A stretch of 59,571 bases of DNA from contig NZ_SNWX01000017.1 of assembly GCF_004362045.1 (NCBI RefSeq), forward strand, positions 1-59,571, read 5' to 3'. Source of the DNA: Halanaerobium saccharolyticum. Its GTDB lineage: Bacteria > Bacillota > Halanaerobiia > Halanaerobiales > Halanaerobiaceae. The translations under genes and the position numbers were made by a program. The notes under the pieces were generated by a model. The model had not been told where the DNA came from, ran no database searches, and saw nothing but the letters and a program-made list of their open reading frames with translations. Below are positions 1-7,133 of this stretch, in pieces (within the stretch, counting starts at the first letter, position 1; the number at the start of each line of letters is the position of its first letter).

Positions 1-972
1 ATAATAACTCACAACCTTGATGAGAAGGAGCAGTTGTTAAGTCCCCAGAAGAATTACAATTTGCTCACTAAAAACAATAAAGATGCTAAAGTGGACCTTA
101 AAGTAGCCAAGGAGCTTGCGAAGAAGGAACAAACCTCTTTTATTTTTTCTAGTGAGATGGATCATATTTATAAGGGTAATAAAGCCTTTAGCGAATTTGC
201 TGATATTATAATGGAGATTAAACAGTATGCTCGAATGAACCTGTTTGTGATCAGAAATTCTCGTTCAGGTATGATCAATGCCAATCTAATTATACCTTTC
301 TGTTTTCAGCTTAGTGATTCAGAGAGAATAGAAGGTGGAGATCTGGCAATAGCTCTGTCTGAGCCGACAACAGTTCCTGAGCGGGTCCTCTCTACTGTCA
401 AAAATGTTATCGAGAACTTAAACATTGTCTTAAAAGAGATAATACCAGAGCTAACAATTAAAATTAAAGAGTATGGAGAAGAATTGGATGAGAACGGTGA
501 TCCAGTTATTAAAATAGAGCTGCTGGCAGAAAGAGGAGATATTAAGATTCCTTTGAGATATGAATCAGATGGTATTAAAAAGATCATATCTATCTTGAGT
601 GCAATGATTGCTATGTATAATAAGCCTGGTATTTGTCTTGCAGTGGATGAACTTGATGCCGGTATATTTGAATACCTTTTAGGTGAAATTCTGGAGATCA
701 TTCAGGATAGAGCTAAGGGGCAGTTGGTCTTTACTTCTCATAACCTAAGACCGCTGGAGAAACTGAATAAAGAGTCACTTATTTTTACAACTACTAATCC
801 TCAGAATCGATATATTAGATTCACCAATGTTAAGGAAACCAATAATCTAAGAAGCTTCTATTATCGTGGAATTAAGTTAGGTGGACAGGACGAGGAAGTT
901 TATGAGAGAACAAATGAATACAAAATAGCCAGAGCTTTTAGGGCTGCTGGTAGAGTTGATGCTGATGACTAG
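1..972 (+). CDS. AAA-type ATPase, 5'-truncated (probable defence ATPase)
   Basis: The frame is open to the left edge, so this is the C-terminal part of a larger protein; the first 11 visible codons precede an internal TTG and are also coding. It keeps a Walker B-like segment (CLAVDELDAG) and a downstream H-loop-like segment (FTSHNLRPLE), the arrangement of ABC/SMC-like AAA ATPases of the AAA15/OLD type. The Walker A part must lie upstream. The stop overlaps the start region of the next gene, which encodes a TOPRIM-like protein, so the two are probably translationally coupled and work together. AAA15 plus TOPRIM pairs are known in anti-phage systems such as PARIS and AbiL; membership of a named family cannot be settled from this fragment. 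Confidence 0.75.
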   Translation: MITHNLDEKEQLLSPQKNYNLLTKNNKDAKVDLKVAKELAKKEQTSFIFSSEMDHIYKGNKAFSEFADIIMEIKQYARMNLFVIRNSRSGMINANLIIPFCFQLSDSERIEGGDLAIALSEPTTVPERVLSTVKNVIENLNIVLKEIIPELTIKIKEYGEELDENGDPVIKIELLAERGDIKIPLRYESDGIKKIISILSAMIAMYNKPGICLAVDELDAGIFEYLLGEILEIIQDRAKGQLVFTSHNLRPLEKLNKESLIFTTTNPQNRYIRFTNVKETNNLRSFYYRGIKLGGQDEEVYERTNEYKIARAFRAAGRVDADD

Positions 973-1642
973 AAAATTAATTCTATTCTTAGTAGAAGGT
1001 ATAACGGAGGAAATATCTTTTGGTCTTATTTTTTCTGAGATATTTGAGGATAAAGAGATTGAATTTCAAATTGCTCGTGGAGATATAACTACCAGGAATG
1101 GAGTTAATTCTCGTAATGTGATAGAAGTAATCAATGAAGAAGTATTATCTTTTTTGGACAAAGAACATTATAATAAAGGGGATATTTTAGAAATTATTCA
1201 TTTGCTGGACACTGACGGAGCATATATCAGTGAAAATTTGATCGAAAAGCATGATAAGGATAAGATTTACTATTATGGTGATAAGTTATGTACCAGACAT
1301 CCTGAAAACACAAAGAAAAGAAATAATAAAAAAAGCAGCATCATGGATAGACTGAGTAGGCATTCTAAAATAAATGGTATTCCATATAACGCTTACTACT
1401 TATCCTGTAATTTAGAACATGTGCTTCACAATGATGCAAATATTGATGATAATCTAAAAGTAGAAAAAGCTGAAGAGTTTAGTGATAGCTATTTTGAAAA
1501 GAAATTTGAGTTTTTGGATTTTATTAGAACTAATAGTTTTGCTGTCGAAGGTGAATATGAAGAAACTTGGGAGTTTATTAAGCAGGGAAATAACTCCTTA
1601 AACAGATATAGCAATTTGTACCTTGTTTTTGAAAATATCTAG
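965..1642 (+). CDS. TOPRIM-like protein paired with AAA ATPase
   Basis: The N-terminus has a hydrophobic strand followed by VEGITEE, and about 75 residues later LLDTDG. Glu after a first strand followed by an acidic DxDG pair is the metal-binding layout of TOPRIM nuclease or RloB/DUF4435-like proteins. A later YYLSCNLEHVLH segment is not one I can assign. Candidate starts are TTG 956, ATG 959 and ATG 965; none has a strong Shine-Dalgarno site, and I chose 965 because it gives an N-terminus directly before the first beta strand. Overlap with the ATPase stop suggests coupled translation. Likely role: nuclease or effector half of a two-gene defence system. This is inferred from motif and context only. 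Confidence 0.6.
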   Translation: MTRKLILFLVEGITEEISFGLIFSEIFEDKEIEFQIARGDITTRNGVNSRNVIEVINEEVLSFLDKEHYNKGDILEIIHLLDTDGAYISENLIEKHDKDKIYYYGDKLCTRHPENTKKRNNKKSSIMDRLSRHSKINGIPYNAYYLSCNLEHVLHNDANIDDNLKVEKAEEFSDSYFEKKFEFLDFIRTNSFAVEGEYEETWEFIKQGNNSLNRYSNLYLVFENI

Positions 1643-1776
1643 CATTTTTAATGGCTTATTTTTCTATTAGCAATCTCAAAAATTGAACAAAATTTCTAGC
1701 GGGACCACGTCTTAATTATGAATTTCAGATCGACGTTCGACGCCCCACCCCCTAGAGCATAACTGAATACTTAAAG
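1643..1776. other. Non-coding gap with a GC-rich patch
   Basis: No gene is seen. The stretch is AT-rich except for about 1717-1755, which holds a small inverted repeat (TCGACGTTCGA) followed by CGCCCCACCCCC. The composition change is abrupt. It could be a recombination scar, a protein-binding site or part of an origin; nothing in the sequence decides. Confidence 0.4.
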
Positions 1777-1836
1777 AAACTGAGCTGTCTGGATAGTCTC
1801 TTAATTGAGGCTTTCCTGGCAGCTCTTTTTTTATGC
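1777..1836 (+). terminator. Hairpin followed by T-tract upstream of a small gene
   Basis: GAGCTGTCTGGA pairs imperfectly with TCCTGGCAGCTC across an AT-rich loop and is followed by seven T residues. It has the form of an intrinsic terminator. It sits before a strong Shine-Dalgarno site and a 40-codon gene, an arrangement repeated before other small genes in this block. Confidence 0.6.
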
Positions 1837-1912
1837 CTAAATTTAAGTTAAGGAGGTGAGTGTAGATAAGGGAGTGGGCTTAGTCCAAAATGATGAAAAG
1901 GAGGTGAATCAG

Positions 1913-2035
1913 ATGGCTTCTAATACACTTGTTATCTTATTACTTGGTGCTTTAGCCTGGCAGAGTTTGTTCAGTGGAAATATTCTGCTGGCTTTGTTCT
2001 TTATTCTCTTTGATCTTTATCTGATATCTGAGTAA
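1913..2035 (+). CDS. Small hydrophobic membrane peptide (40 aa)
   Basis: An excellent Shine-Dalgarno site (AAGGAGGTGA) lies just before the ATG, and the 40-codon frame ends in a clean stop. The product is almost entirely hydrophobic from residue 6 to 38, with two runs separated by QSLFSGN, so it is probably a one- or two-pass membrane peptide. Similar peptides occur in phage and integrative elements as holin-like or conjugation accessory proteins, but no family is recognised. It starts a series of small genes that each have their own hairpin leader. Function unknown. Confidence 0.55.
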   Translation: MASNTLVILLLGALAWQSLFSGNILLALFFILFDLYLISE

Positions 2036-2087
2036 ATGCTGTTTAAGTTGAAAGTCAAAATAAAACTAAAATACGGAGGTAATAATT

Positions 2088-2510
2088 ATGTTTAAAAATG
2101 AAAACAATGTTGAGACTGTTTTAAGACTAAGAGAAATGCTGGTTAGAGCAATGATGGCAGAGAATGATGTAATGCAGGAGCTGGTCCTAAATAAGCTGGA
2201 TGAGCTGGGGCTTAAGAGAAAAGATGAGCTCAAATATGCTGAGAAGATTATTGCTTCTAAGAGTGGTGACAATGCCTTTAAGAAGCTTGCTCAGACAGCT
2301 GAGAATGGCGTTAAAAAGGCAGCTGGACTTGCATCTACTGGAACTAGGAATGTTGCTAAAGTCACTGGGGTGGCTGCATCAAAGGTCGATAGAGCTGCCC
2401 TGAAGGCAATAGAGAAGTCGGTTATCGCTGCCAATTCTACCAGACTTAAATCAGAGAGTGTTTTCTCAGGACTGAAAGATGCATTCATGGAAGGTTGGAA
2501 TAATGCTTAG
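2088..2510 (+). CDS. Hypothetical protein (140 aa), alpha-helical
   Basis: The start is supported by an ACGGAGG site eight bases upstream. The protein is predicted to be largely helical and charged: an N-terminal half rich in Glu, Arg and Leu, then an Ala/Lys/Val-rich stretch (residues 70-120) of amphipathic helix character. There is no signal peptide or clear membrane segment. I do not recognise the family. It lies between two hairpin leaders in the small-gene block of the element and is followed closely by a 57-residue protein. A structural, DNA-associated or virion-like role is possible, but that is a guess. Confidence 0.6.
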   Translation: MFKNENNVETVLRLREMLVRAMMAENDVMQELVLNKLDELGLKRKDELKYAEKIIASKSGDNAFKKLAQTAENGVKKAAGLASTGTRNVAKVTGVAASKVDRAALKAIEKSVIAANSTRLKSESVFSGLKDAFMEGWNNA

Positions 2511-2521
2511 GATTAAACTCA

Positions 2522-2560
2522 GGGGACTGTCAGTGAGAGCTGATGGTCTCTTTTTTTATT
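2522..2560 (+). terminator. Hairpin and T-tract between two small genes
   Basis: GGACTGTCAG and CTGATGGTCT form a stem (with G-T pairs) around a short purine loop, followed by seven T residues. The next gene's ribosome binding site begins a few bases later, so this could be a terminator-like attenuator rather than a plain operon end. Confidence 0.6.
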
Positions 2561-2574
2561 TGGAGGTGAAAATT

Positions 2575-2748
2575 ATGCCGGTTAATGGTGTGCCGAGTGA
2601 TGAATGGAGAGTAAAGAGAGCTTTAGGACCTTATGCTGAGCCAATGGATGAGGATGAGCTGGAAAGAGCAACAAGACTGCTGCAGGAAAAGAAGAAAAGA
2701 GCTGCAGTTTTAAGTAGTGATGATCAGGAATTTAAGATGCCCTTTTAA
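2575..2748 (+). CDS. Hypothetical small acidic/basic protein (57 aa)
   Basis: The frame is open further upstream, but the strong site GGAGGTGA places the start at this ATG; the upstream extension would run back through the hairpin leader. The product has a Pro/Gly-rich N-terminus (VNGVPSDEWRVKRALGPYAEP) and then a Glu/Lys/Arg helix. No signal peptide, membrane segment or metal motif is visible. The gene directly precedes radC with almost no gap, so the two are probably co-transcribed. I do not recognise the family. Confidence 0.55.
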   Translation: MPVNGVPSDEWRVKRALGPYAEPMDEDELERATRLLQEKKKRAAVLSSDDQEFKMPF

Positions 2749-2781
2749 ATGAATACTAAAAACATAAAGGAGATGAGAGTA

Positions 2782-3237
2782 ATGGTAAATATTCAGAAGT
2801 TTAGTTTAAGAATCGTTAAGGAGTCAGGTGGAAGGTATGACATTGATAAGTATGTGAGGAACCCATTTCAGGCAAGAGATCTCTTTGTAGAAGTGGTTGA
2901 ACTGGACAGGAGAGCAGAAGAAGTATTTGCTATCGCTACCCTTGACGTTAAAAACAAAGTAACAGGGGTATTTGAGGTTTCTACAGGTACGTTGACCTCA
3001 AGCCTAGTTACTCCCAGAGAGGTCTTTAAACGTGCAATACTGCAGAATGCAGCGGGTATAGTTTTAGCTCACAATCACCCTTCTGGGGTGGCGGGTGCAA
3101 GCAGTGATGATATCTCAATTACTAAAAAGCTGCAGAAGGCTGGCAAGATAATGGGAATTAATGTTGTGGACCATATAATAATCGGCAGCAGAGATAACTT
3201 TATCAGTATGCAGGAAGAGAATTTGATGAAAGACTGA
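2782..3237 (+). CDS. radC: RadC-family JAB/MPN domain protein
   Basis: The central sequence AHNHPSG, followed by SSDD and later DHIIIG, is the JAMM/MPN+ zinc-metalloprotease signature (H-x-H ... S ... D) found in RadC. The length (151 residues) fits the short, MPN-only RadC forms common on plasmids, phages and genomic islands; full chromosomal RadC proteins are over 200 residues and carry an N-terminal helix-hairpin-helix region, absent here. I chose ATG 2782 because AAAGGAG lies at good distance; ATG 2749 and 2773 are in frame but poorly placed. RadC's biochemical role is not established. Island copies are often found near recombination genes, as with recT here. Confidence 0.85.
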   Translation: MVNIQKFSLRIVKESGGRYDIDKYVRNPFQARDLFVEVVELDRRAEEVFAIATLDVKNKVTGVFEVSTGTLTSSLVTPREVFKRAILQNAAGIVLAHNHPSGVAGASSDDISITKKLQKAGKIMGINVVDHIIIGSRDNFISMQEENLMKD

Positions 3238-3266
3238 ATCAATAAAAATTAATAATAGTTAATTAA

Positions 3267-3290
3267 CCTGGCCGGCGCCGGGCTTTTTTT
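3267..3290 (+). terminator. GC-rich intrinsic terminator after radC
   Basis: A six-pair stem CCTGGC/GCCGGG with loop CGGC is followed by C and seven T residues. It is GC-rich in a very AT-rich region. A strong ribosome binding site for the zinc-ribbon peptide follows within about 25 bases. Confidence 0.8.
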
Positions 3291-3323
3291 ATGTCTAAAA
3301 AGCAGAGAAAGGAGGTGATTAAG

Positions 3324-3452
3324 ATGTATGTAAAGCACTGTCCTGAGTGTAAGAAGAAGTCCTACAGCTCCTGTAAGAAGGGTGAATGGAACTGCCCCCA
3401 CTGTGATCATGATCTAAGTGATGAAGAAGCTCAAAGACCAGAAGAAGACTAA
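3324..3452 (+). CDS. Zinc-ribbon peptide (42 aa)
   Basis: The perfect site AAAGGAGGTGATT precedes the ATG. The product has four cysteines in zinc-ribbon spacing: CPEC near the N-terminus and CPHC about 15 residues later, with one more Cys between them, then an acidic tail. Such peptides usually bind one zinc and act in protein-DNA or protein-protein contacts. It sits between two hairpin leaders, directly before recT. Specific function unknown. Confidence 0.6.
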   Translation: MYVKHCPECKKKSYSSCKKGEWNCPHCDHDLSDEEAQRPEED

Positions 3453-3461
3453 ATTATAATG

Positions 3462-3488
3462 GGAGGCCTGGATTAAATCTGGGTCTCC
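3462..3488 (+). promoter_or_regulatory. Hairpin before recT
   Basis: An 11-pair stem (GGAGGCCTGGA against TCTGGGTCTCC, with several G-T pairs) around loop TTAAA lies just before the recT ribosome binding site. The T-tract after it is weak (TTAAATT), so it is a poor terminator. It may affect mRNA stability or translation, or be a relative of the neighbouring leader hairpins. Confidence 0.5.
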
Positions 3489-3512
3489 TTAAATTAAGAG
3501 GAGGAATAAAAA

Positions 3513-4406
3513 ATGAGTGCAAATAGTAAAGTTGTTGATATTAACAGAAAGAAAAAAGAACTGATTACTTTTACTGAAGAGGAGTTAGAAACCCTGAGAC
3601 GAACTGTTGCCAGAGATGCAACCAGTGATGAGTTTAAGATGTTTATCTATCTGGCTAAAAACTATGGACTTGATCCTTTCAATAAGGAAATATTTTTCTG
3701 GAAGAAAGACGGCAAGCCAACAATTATGACTTCCAGGGATGGTTATCTAAAGATAGCTGATAGGCATCCCCAGTATGATGGGCTAGTTTCAGATGTAGTT
3801 AGAGAAAATGATAAGTTTAGACGAAAAGAAACTGGAATTAATCATCAATATGGGACCAACCGCGGACAGATCGTCGGTAGTTACGCTTTAGTTTATAGAA
3901 AGGACAGAAGCTATCCCGTTTATGTCTTTGCTCCCTTTGAAGAATACAGGTCAGATACTAAGGTCTGGAAGCAGTATCCTTCTGCTATGATTCTTAAAGT
4001 AGCTGAATCAATGGCTTTAAAGAGAGCTTTCAGTGTTTCTGGTCTTGTTTCCAGGGAAGAAATGGCTGTACAGCAGCAGAGTGATTATAACTTTGATGAG
4101 ATTCCATTTAGCCAGGTACAGGGCAAGAAAAATAAAGGTAAGACTCAGAAAGATGAAACTTTAAAAAACGATCAAGTTAACTCTCTAACTGAAAGAGAGC
4201 GTGCTATCAAAGAAATAGTTGGTAGTGATCCCAAGCTGAAAGAAGATCTCTATAATTATCTCAGACATGTAAAAAGAGAAAAAGGTATAGACAGCAGCAA
4301 AAAGATATCGATCAACAGCTTAAGCAAGGATCAGTTTGATCAGTTGAAATCTATCTTAAATACATTCAGCAGGTTAAGTGCTCAGGAAAGGAAGGAAATC
4401 TCATGA
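3513..4406 (+). CDS. bet: RecT/Bet-family single-strand annealing protein
   Basis: The N-terminal two thirds match phage recombination protein Bet: FTEEELETLRRTVARDATSDEF, then LAKNYGLDPFNKEIFFWK, SRDGYLKIAD and the basic MALKRAF segment. These annealases bind single-stranded DNA and pair complementary strands during phage or ICE recombination. Residues 205 to 297 are a charged, linker-like tail that may contact host SSB. The usual partner exonuclease (YqaJ/lambda Exo type) and SSB gene are not next to it. The start follows GAGGAGG. The stop overlaps the ATG of a LysM protein (ATGA), so the two are translationally coupled, an unusual partnership. Confidence 0.88.
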   Translation: MSANSKVVDINRKKKELITFTEEELETLRRTVARDATSDEFKMFIYLAKNYGLDPFNKEIFFWKKDGKPTIMTSRDGYLKIADRHPQYDGLVSDVVRENDKFRRKETGINHQYGTNRGQIVGSYALVYRKDRSYPVYVFAPFEEYRSDTKVWKQYPSAMILKVAESMALKRAFSVSGLVSREEMAVQQQSDYNFDEIPFSQVQGKKNKGKTQKDETLKNDQVNSLTERERAIKEIVGSDPKLKEDLYNYLRHVKREKGIDSSKKISINSLSKDQFDQLKSILNTFSRLSAQERKEIS

Positions 4407-4669
4407 ATAAACTAACCATATCCGCTGTATTGATGGCAATACTGCTTCTGACAGCAGCAATTTTAGCTCAGACAGGTCCAGATGATATTATTGATAGTTA
4501 CAGCTGGAATGAGGTTTATGTGGTAAAGCGAGGTGATACCCTCTGGGAGATAGCAGAAGAGATTAACTCTGACCTTGACCCGCGGCTGATGGTAGCAGCC
4601 ATTAAAAAGGTCAATGAGATTGAGACAATGATCAGAGTTAATCAGAAGATTGTGATTCCAGAAAAGTAG
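4403..4669 (+). CDS. Membrane-anchored LysM protein, YneA-like layout
   Basis: An N-terminal hydrophobic segment (residues 8-22, ILLLTAAILA core) is followed by a LysM domain over about residues 38-86: VYVVKRGDTLWEIAEEI and a closing NQKIVIPEK. LysM binds peptidoglycan, so the domain should be outside the membrane. At 88 residues with one membrane segment plus one LysM, it resembles the layout of YneA, the SOS-induced cell-division inhibitor of Bacillus, though that protein is normally next to lexA. Here it overlaps recT by four bases, so it is made whenever the annealase is. I see no LexA-type box upstream. It could instead be a wall-binding accessory of conjugation or lysis. Confidence 0.7.
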   Translation: MNKLTISAVLMAILLLTAAILAQTGPDDIIDSYSWNEVYVVKRGDTLWEIAEEINSDLDPRLMVAAIKKVNEIETMIRVNQKIVIPEK

Positions 4670-5146
4670 ACTGAGAAAGGGTTAAAGCTTTCAGAAATCT
4701 TTTCTGGTTTAAAACTATGATTTAATAATATCACTGGAGCGACTAATCTTCAAAAATAATTCTGCAGTCTTCATTGTGAATAAAGGTAAATCATGATGGA
4801 GGCTGCTTATATTCTAATCTAGCCTATATCCCTTTAAATGCTTGTTTTGAAGGTGTTTATCTGTTAATATACAAACAGTCAGATAAGGCAAAAATAGACG
4901 TATATGGCTCTCTGAGACCTTTTAAGAGTGGCTATTCCAGTGTGTAATGCATGTGTAAGATAATTTAAATATAGTTGTTTATATCGCTCTTTTTCTACAA
5001 AATACGACAATAATAACTGCTGCAGCAATAAAGGAAAATTAAAGAATTTATTGAAGTATAAATAGTAATAGGTAAAATATTTTCTTGCTGTTGACAATAC
5101 GGTGTCAGAGTAGTGAGCTACAATAAATTAAAGGGGATGAAAAATA
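4670..5146. other. 477-base intergenic stretch
   Basis: There is no convincing gene on either strand. A 55-codon open stretch (4780-4947) has no start codon. A TTGACA at 5091 and a TACAAT at 5119 lie upstream of the secreted-protein gene but are 22 bases apart, too far for a standard sigma-A promoter. The gap separates the recT block from the restriction block and may mark a module boundary. Confidence 0.4.
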
Positions 5147-5587
5147 ATGAGAAGAAAACTGGAATTAAGTCTTGCTTTAATATTTGTGTTGGTCTTCACT
5201 TTTTCGATTCAGGCTGCTGGACCAGAAGATCTATTTCTTGATTCTGCAGCTGCTCAAGAGGTTATAAAGGAGCAGGCAACAGAAGACTGGGAAGATGATT
5301 TTGAAATGGTTAAATACCAGATTGATAACCAGACTGCAGCCTATAACTGGCTTATAAAAGTAGAGGATCATATTGACTTATTGGAACTGGCTAAGGAAAA
5401 ATGGGATACCGATTATGAAATGATTAAGTACGAATATGAAAACCAGGTAGCTGCCTATAACTGGGTTCAATCTCAAGACGAACATCCAGAAATTATGGCT
5501 GCTGCAAAAGAAAAATGGGGCCTTGACTATGAAATGGTCAAGTATGAATATGAAAACCAGGTAGAAGCTTATGAAAGCATTAATTAA
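5147..5587 (+). CDS. Secreted protein with three 38-residue repeats
   Basis: A signal peptide is clear: MRRKLELS, a hydrophobic core to about residue 20, and a cleavage region IQAAG. The mature part contains three copies of a unit with period exactly 38 residues, starting at W48, W86 and W124. Each unit reads W-x-x-D-Y/F-E-M-V/I-K-Y ... NQ-x-x-A-Y, and is strongly acidic and helical. The third copy is cut short near the C-terminus. Repeats 2 and 3 are nearly identical, which suggests recent duplication. I do not recognise the family. It lies just upstream of the type I restriction operon but has a 52-base gap and its own ribosome binding site, so it need not belong to it. Confidence 0.7.
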   Translation: MRRKLELSLALIFVLVFTFSIQAAGPEDLFLDSAAAQEVIKEQATEDWEDDFEMVKYQIDNQTAAYNWLIKVEDHIDLLELAKEKWDTDYEMIKYEYENQVAAYNWVQSQDEHPEIMAAAKEKWGLDYEMVKYEYENQVEAYESIN

Positions 5588-5639
5588 ACTTTATAATATA
5601 TAATAAATGAGAACTTAACTATTCTAGGAGGAACTGTAA

Positions 5640-7133
5640 ATGTCAAAGTTAACATTAGAAGAATTAGAATCACATCTCTGGGAATCAGCCAATATACTAA
5701 GAGGTAGTATTGATTCCGCAGATTATAAAAACTACATATTTGGACTATTATTTCTAAAAAGAATGAATGATGTATTTATGGAGAACAGAGAGCACATTAT
5801 TGAAGAATACGGTGAAGAAGTAGTAGATGATCCAGACTTTTACACTGAATCAAAGGTATTTATTCCTGAAAGAGCTCGCTGGTCTGCAATTAAAGAACAG
5901 ACTGAAGATATTGGAGCAGCTATCAATAAAGCCTTTGTAGTTTTAGAACAGGAAAACTCTGTTTTAGAAGGAGTGCTGACTACAGTTGATTTCAATGACA
6001 AGGATAGATTACCTGACAGTGTGTTAGAAAAATTAATCCAGCACTATACTGATTTAAAATTAGGAAATGAAAACTTAGAAGATGCTGATCTTTTAGGTAG
6101 AGCTTATGAGTACTTAATCAGACAGTTTGCTGATGATGCCGGTAAAAAAGGTGGGGAGTTCTATACTCCCCGTGAGGTGGTTCAACTATTAGTAAGAATT
6201 TTAGATCCTCAGTCTGGAGATCGAGTCTATGACCCGGCCTGCGGTTCTGGCGGGATGCTTATTTATTCAGCAGAACATATTAGAAAAGAAGATCAGGATA
6301 GAATGGAGAACATTTCTCTTTTTGGTCAGGAAAGAAACTTAAATACCTGGTCTATTGCTAAGATGAATATGTTTTTACATGATCTTTATGATGCTCAGAT
6401 TAAAAGAGGTGATACTTTTACAGAACCACTGTTTTTAGAAGATGGTGGTAAGCTGCAGCAGTTTGATAGAGTAATTGCCAATCCAATGTGGAATCAGAGT
6501 TATGCCAAGGGTGATATTAAGGAGTCTCAGGCATATAATAGATTTAATTATGGTTTTCCACCTAAAAACTCTGCTGACTGGGCCTGGGTTCAGCATATGC
6601 TAGCAAGTGCCAATCGTGATGGTAAGGTTGGTGTAGTCTTAGATAATGGTGTGCTTTTCCGCAGCCGTTCTGAAGGTAAGATCAGAAAGAAAATTTTGAA
6701 GGAAGATTTAATTGAAGCTGTGATTGCACTGCCTTCCAATCTGTTTTACAATACCTCGTCACCTGGTTGTATTTTAATGCTAAATAAGAATAAGCCTGCT
6801 AAAAGAAAAGATAAGGTTATTTTTATTTATGGTGAGGAAGATTATGAAGAAGGAAGCAACCAGAACTTTTTAAGAGAGAAAGACTTAGAAAAGATTTTAG
6901 ATGCCTACCACAACTTTGAAGATATAGAGAAATATTGTAGAGTTGCTGATATGGAAGAAATAGAGAGAAACGATTTTAACCTAAATGTCCCTCGCTATGT
7001 GGATACAACAGAAGAGGAAGAACCAGTGGATGTTGAAGAAGTATTAACTGAGCTTGATCAGTTGGAAAAGGAAAGAGATGAGATAGAATCAGAGATGATG
7101 GGCTATCTTAAGGAGCTTGGTTATCATGGTTAA
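5640..7133 (+). CDS. hsdM: Type I restriction-modification methyltransferase subunit
   Basis: It transfers a methyl group from S-adenosylmethionine to the N6 of adenine at the site chosen by HsdS. An N-terminal HsdM helical domain is followed by GEFYTP (172-177), then the SAM-binding motif DPACGSGG (198-205) and catalytic motif IV. Motif IV reads NPMW (281-284) where NPPF/NPPY is more usual; Asn, the first Pro and the aromatic residue are kept. Length (497 residues) is normal. The start follows an AGGAGGAACTGTAA spacer. The last codons overlap the hsdS start, typical of operons that must keep M and S in balance. Confidence 0.95.
   Translation: MSKLTLEELESHLWESANILRGSIDSADYKNYIFGLLFLKRMNDVFMENREHIIEEYGEEVVDDPDFYTESKVFIPERARWSAIKEQTEDIGAAINKAFVVLEQENSVLEGVLTTVDFNDKDRLPDSVLEKLIQHYTDLKLGNENLEDADLLGRAYEYLIRQFADDAGKKGGEFYTPREVVQLLVRILDPQSGDRVYDPACGSGGMLIYSAEHIRKEDQDRMENISLFGQERNLNTWSIAKMNMFLHDLYDAQIKRGDTFTEPLFLEDGGKLQQFDRVIANPMWNQSYAKGDIKESQAYNRFNYGFPPKNSADWAWVQHMLASANRDGKVGVVLDNGVLFRSRSEGKIRKKILKEDLIEAVIALPSNLFYNTSSPGCILMLNKNKPAKRKDKVIFIYGEEDYEEGSNQNFLREKDLEKILDAYHNFEDIEKYCRVADMEEIERNDFNLNVPRYVDTTEEEEPVDVEEVLTELDQLEKERDEIESEMMGYLKELGYHG

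Noticed and set aside
4780-4947. A 55-codon open stretch on the plus strand with protein-like composition
   Set aside because: It has no ATG, GTG or TTG start in frame near a ribosome binding site, and begins right after a stop codon; a chance open frame or unrecognisable remnant.
5091-5124. TTGACA and TACAAT before the repeat-protein gene as a promoter
   Set aside because: The spacing is 22 bases, too long for a sigma-A promoter. Either box may be used with another, weaker partner.
7117-7125. TTG start for hsdS three codons upstream
   Set aside because: It is only one or two bases from the ribosome binding site; ATG 7126 is well spaced.
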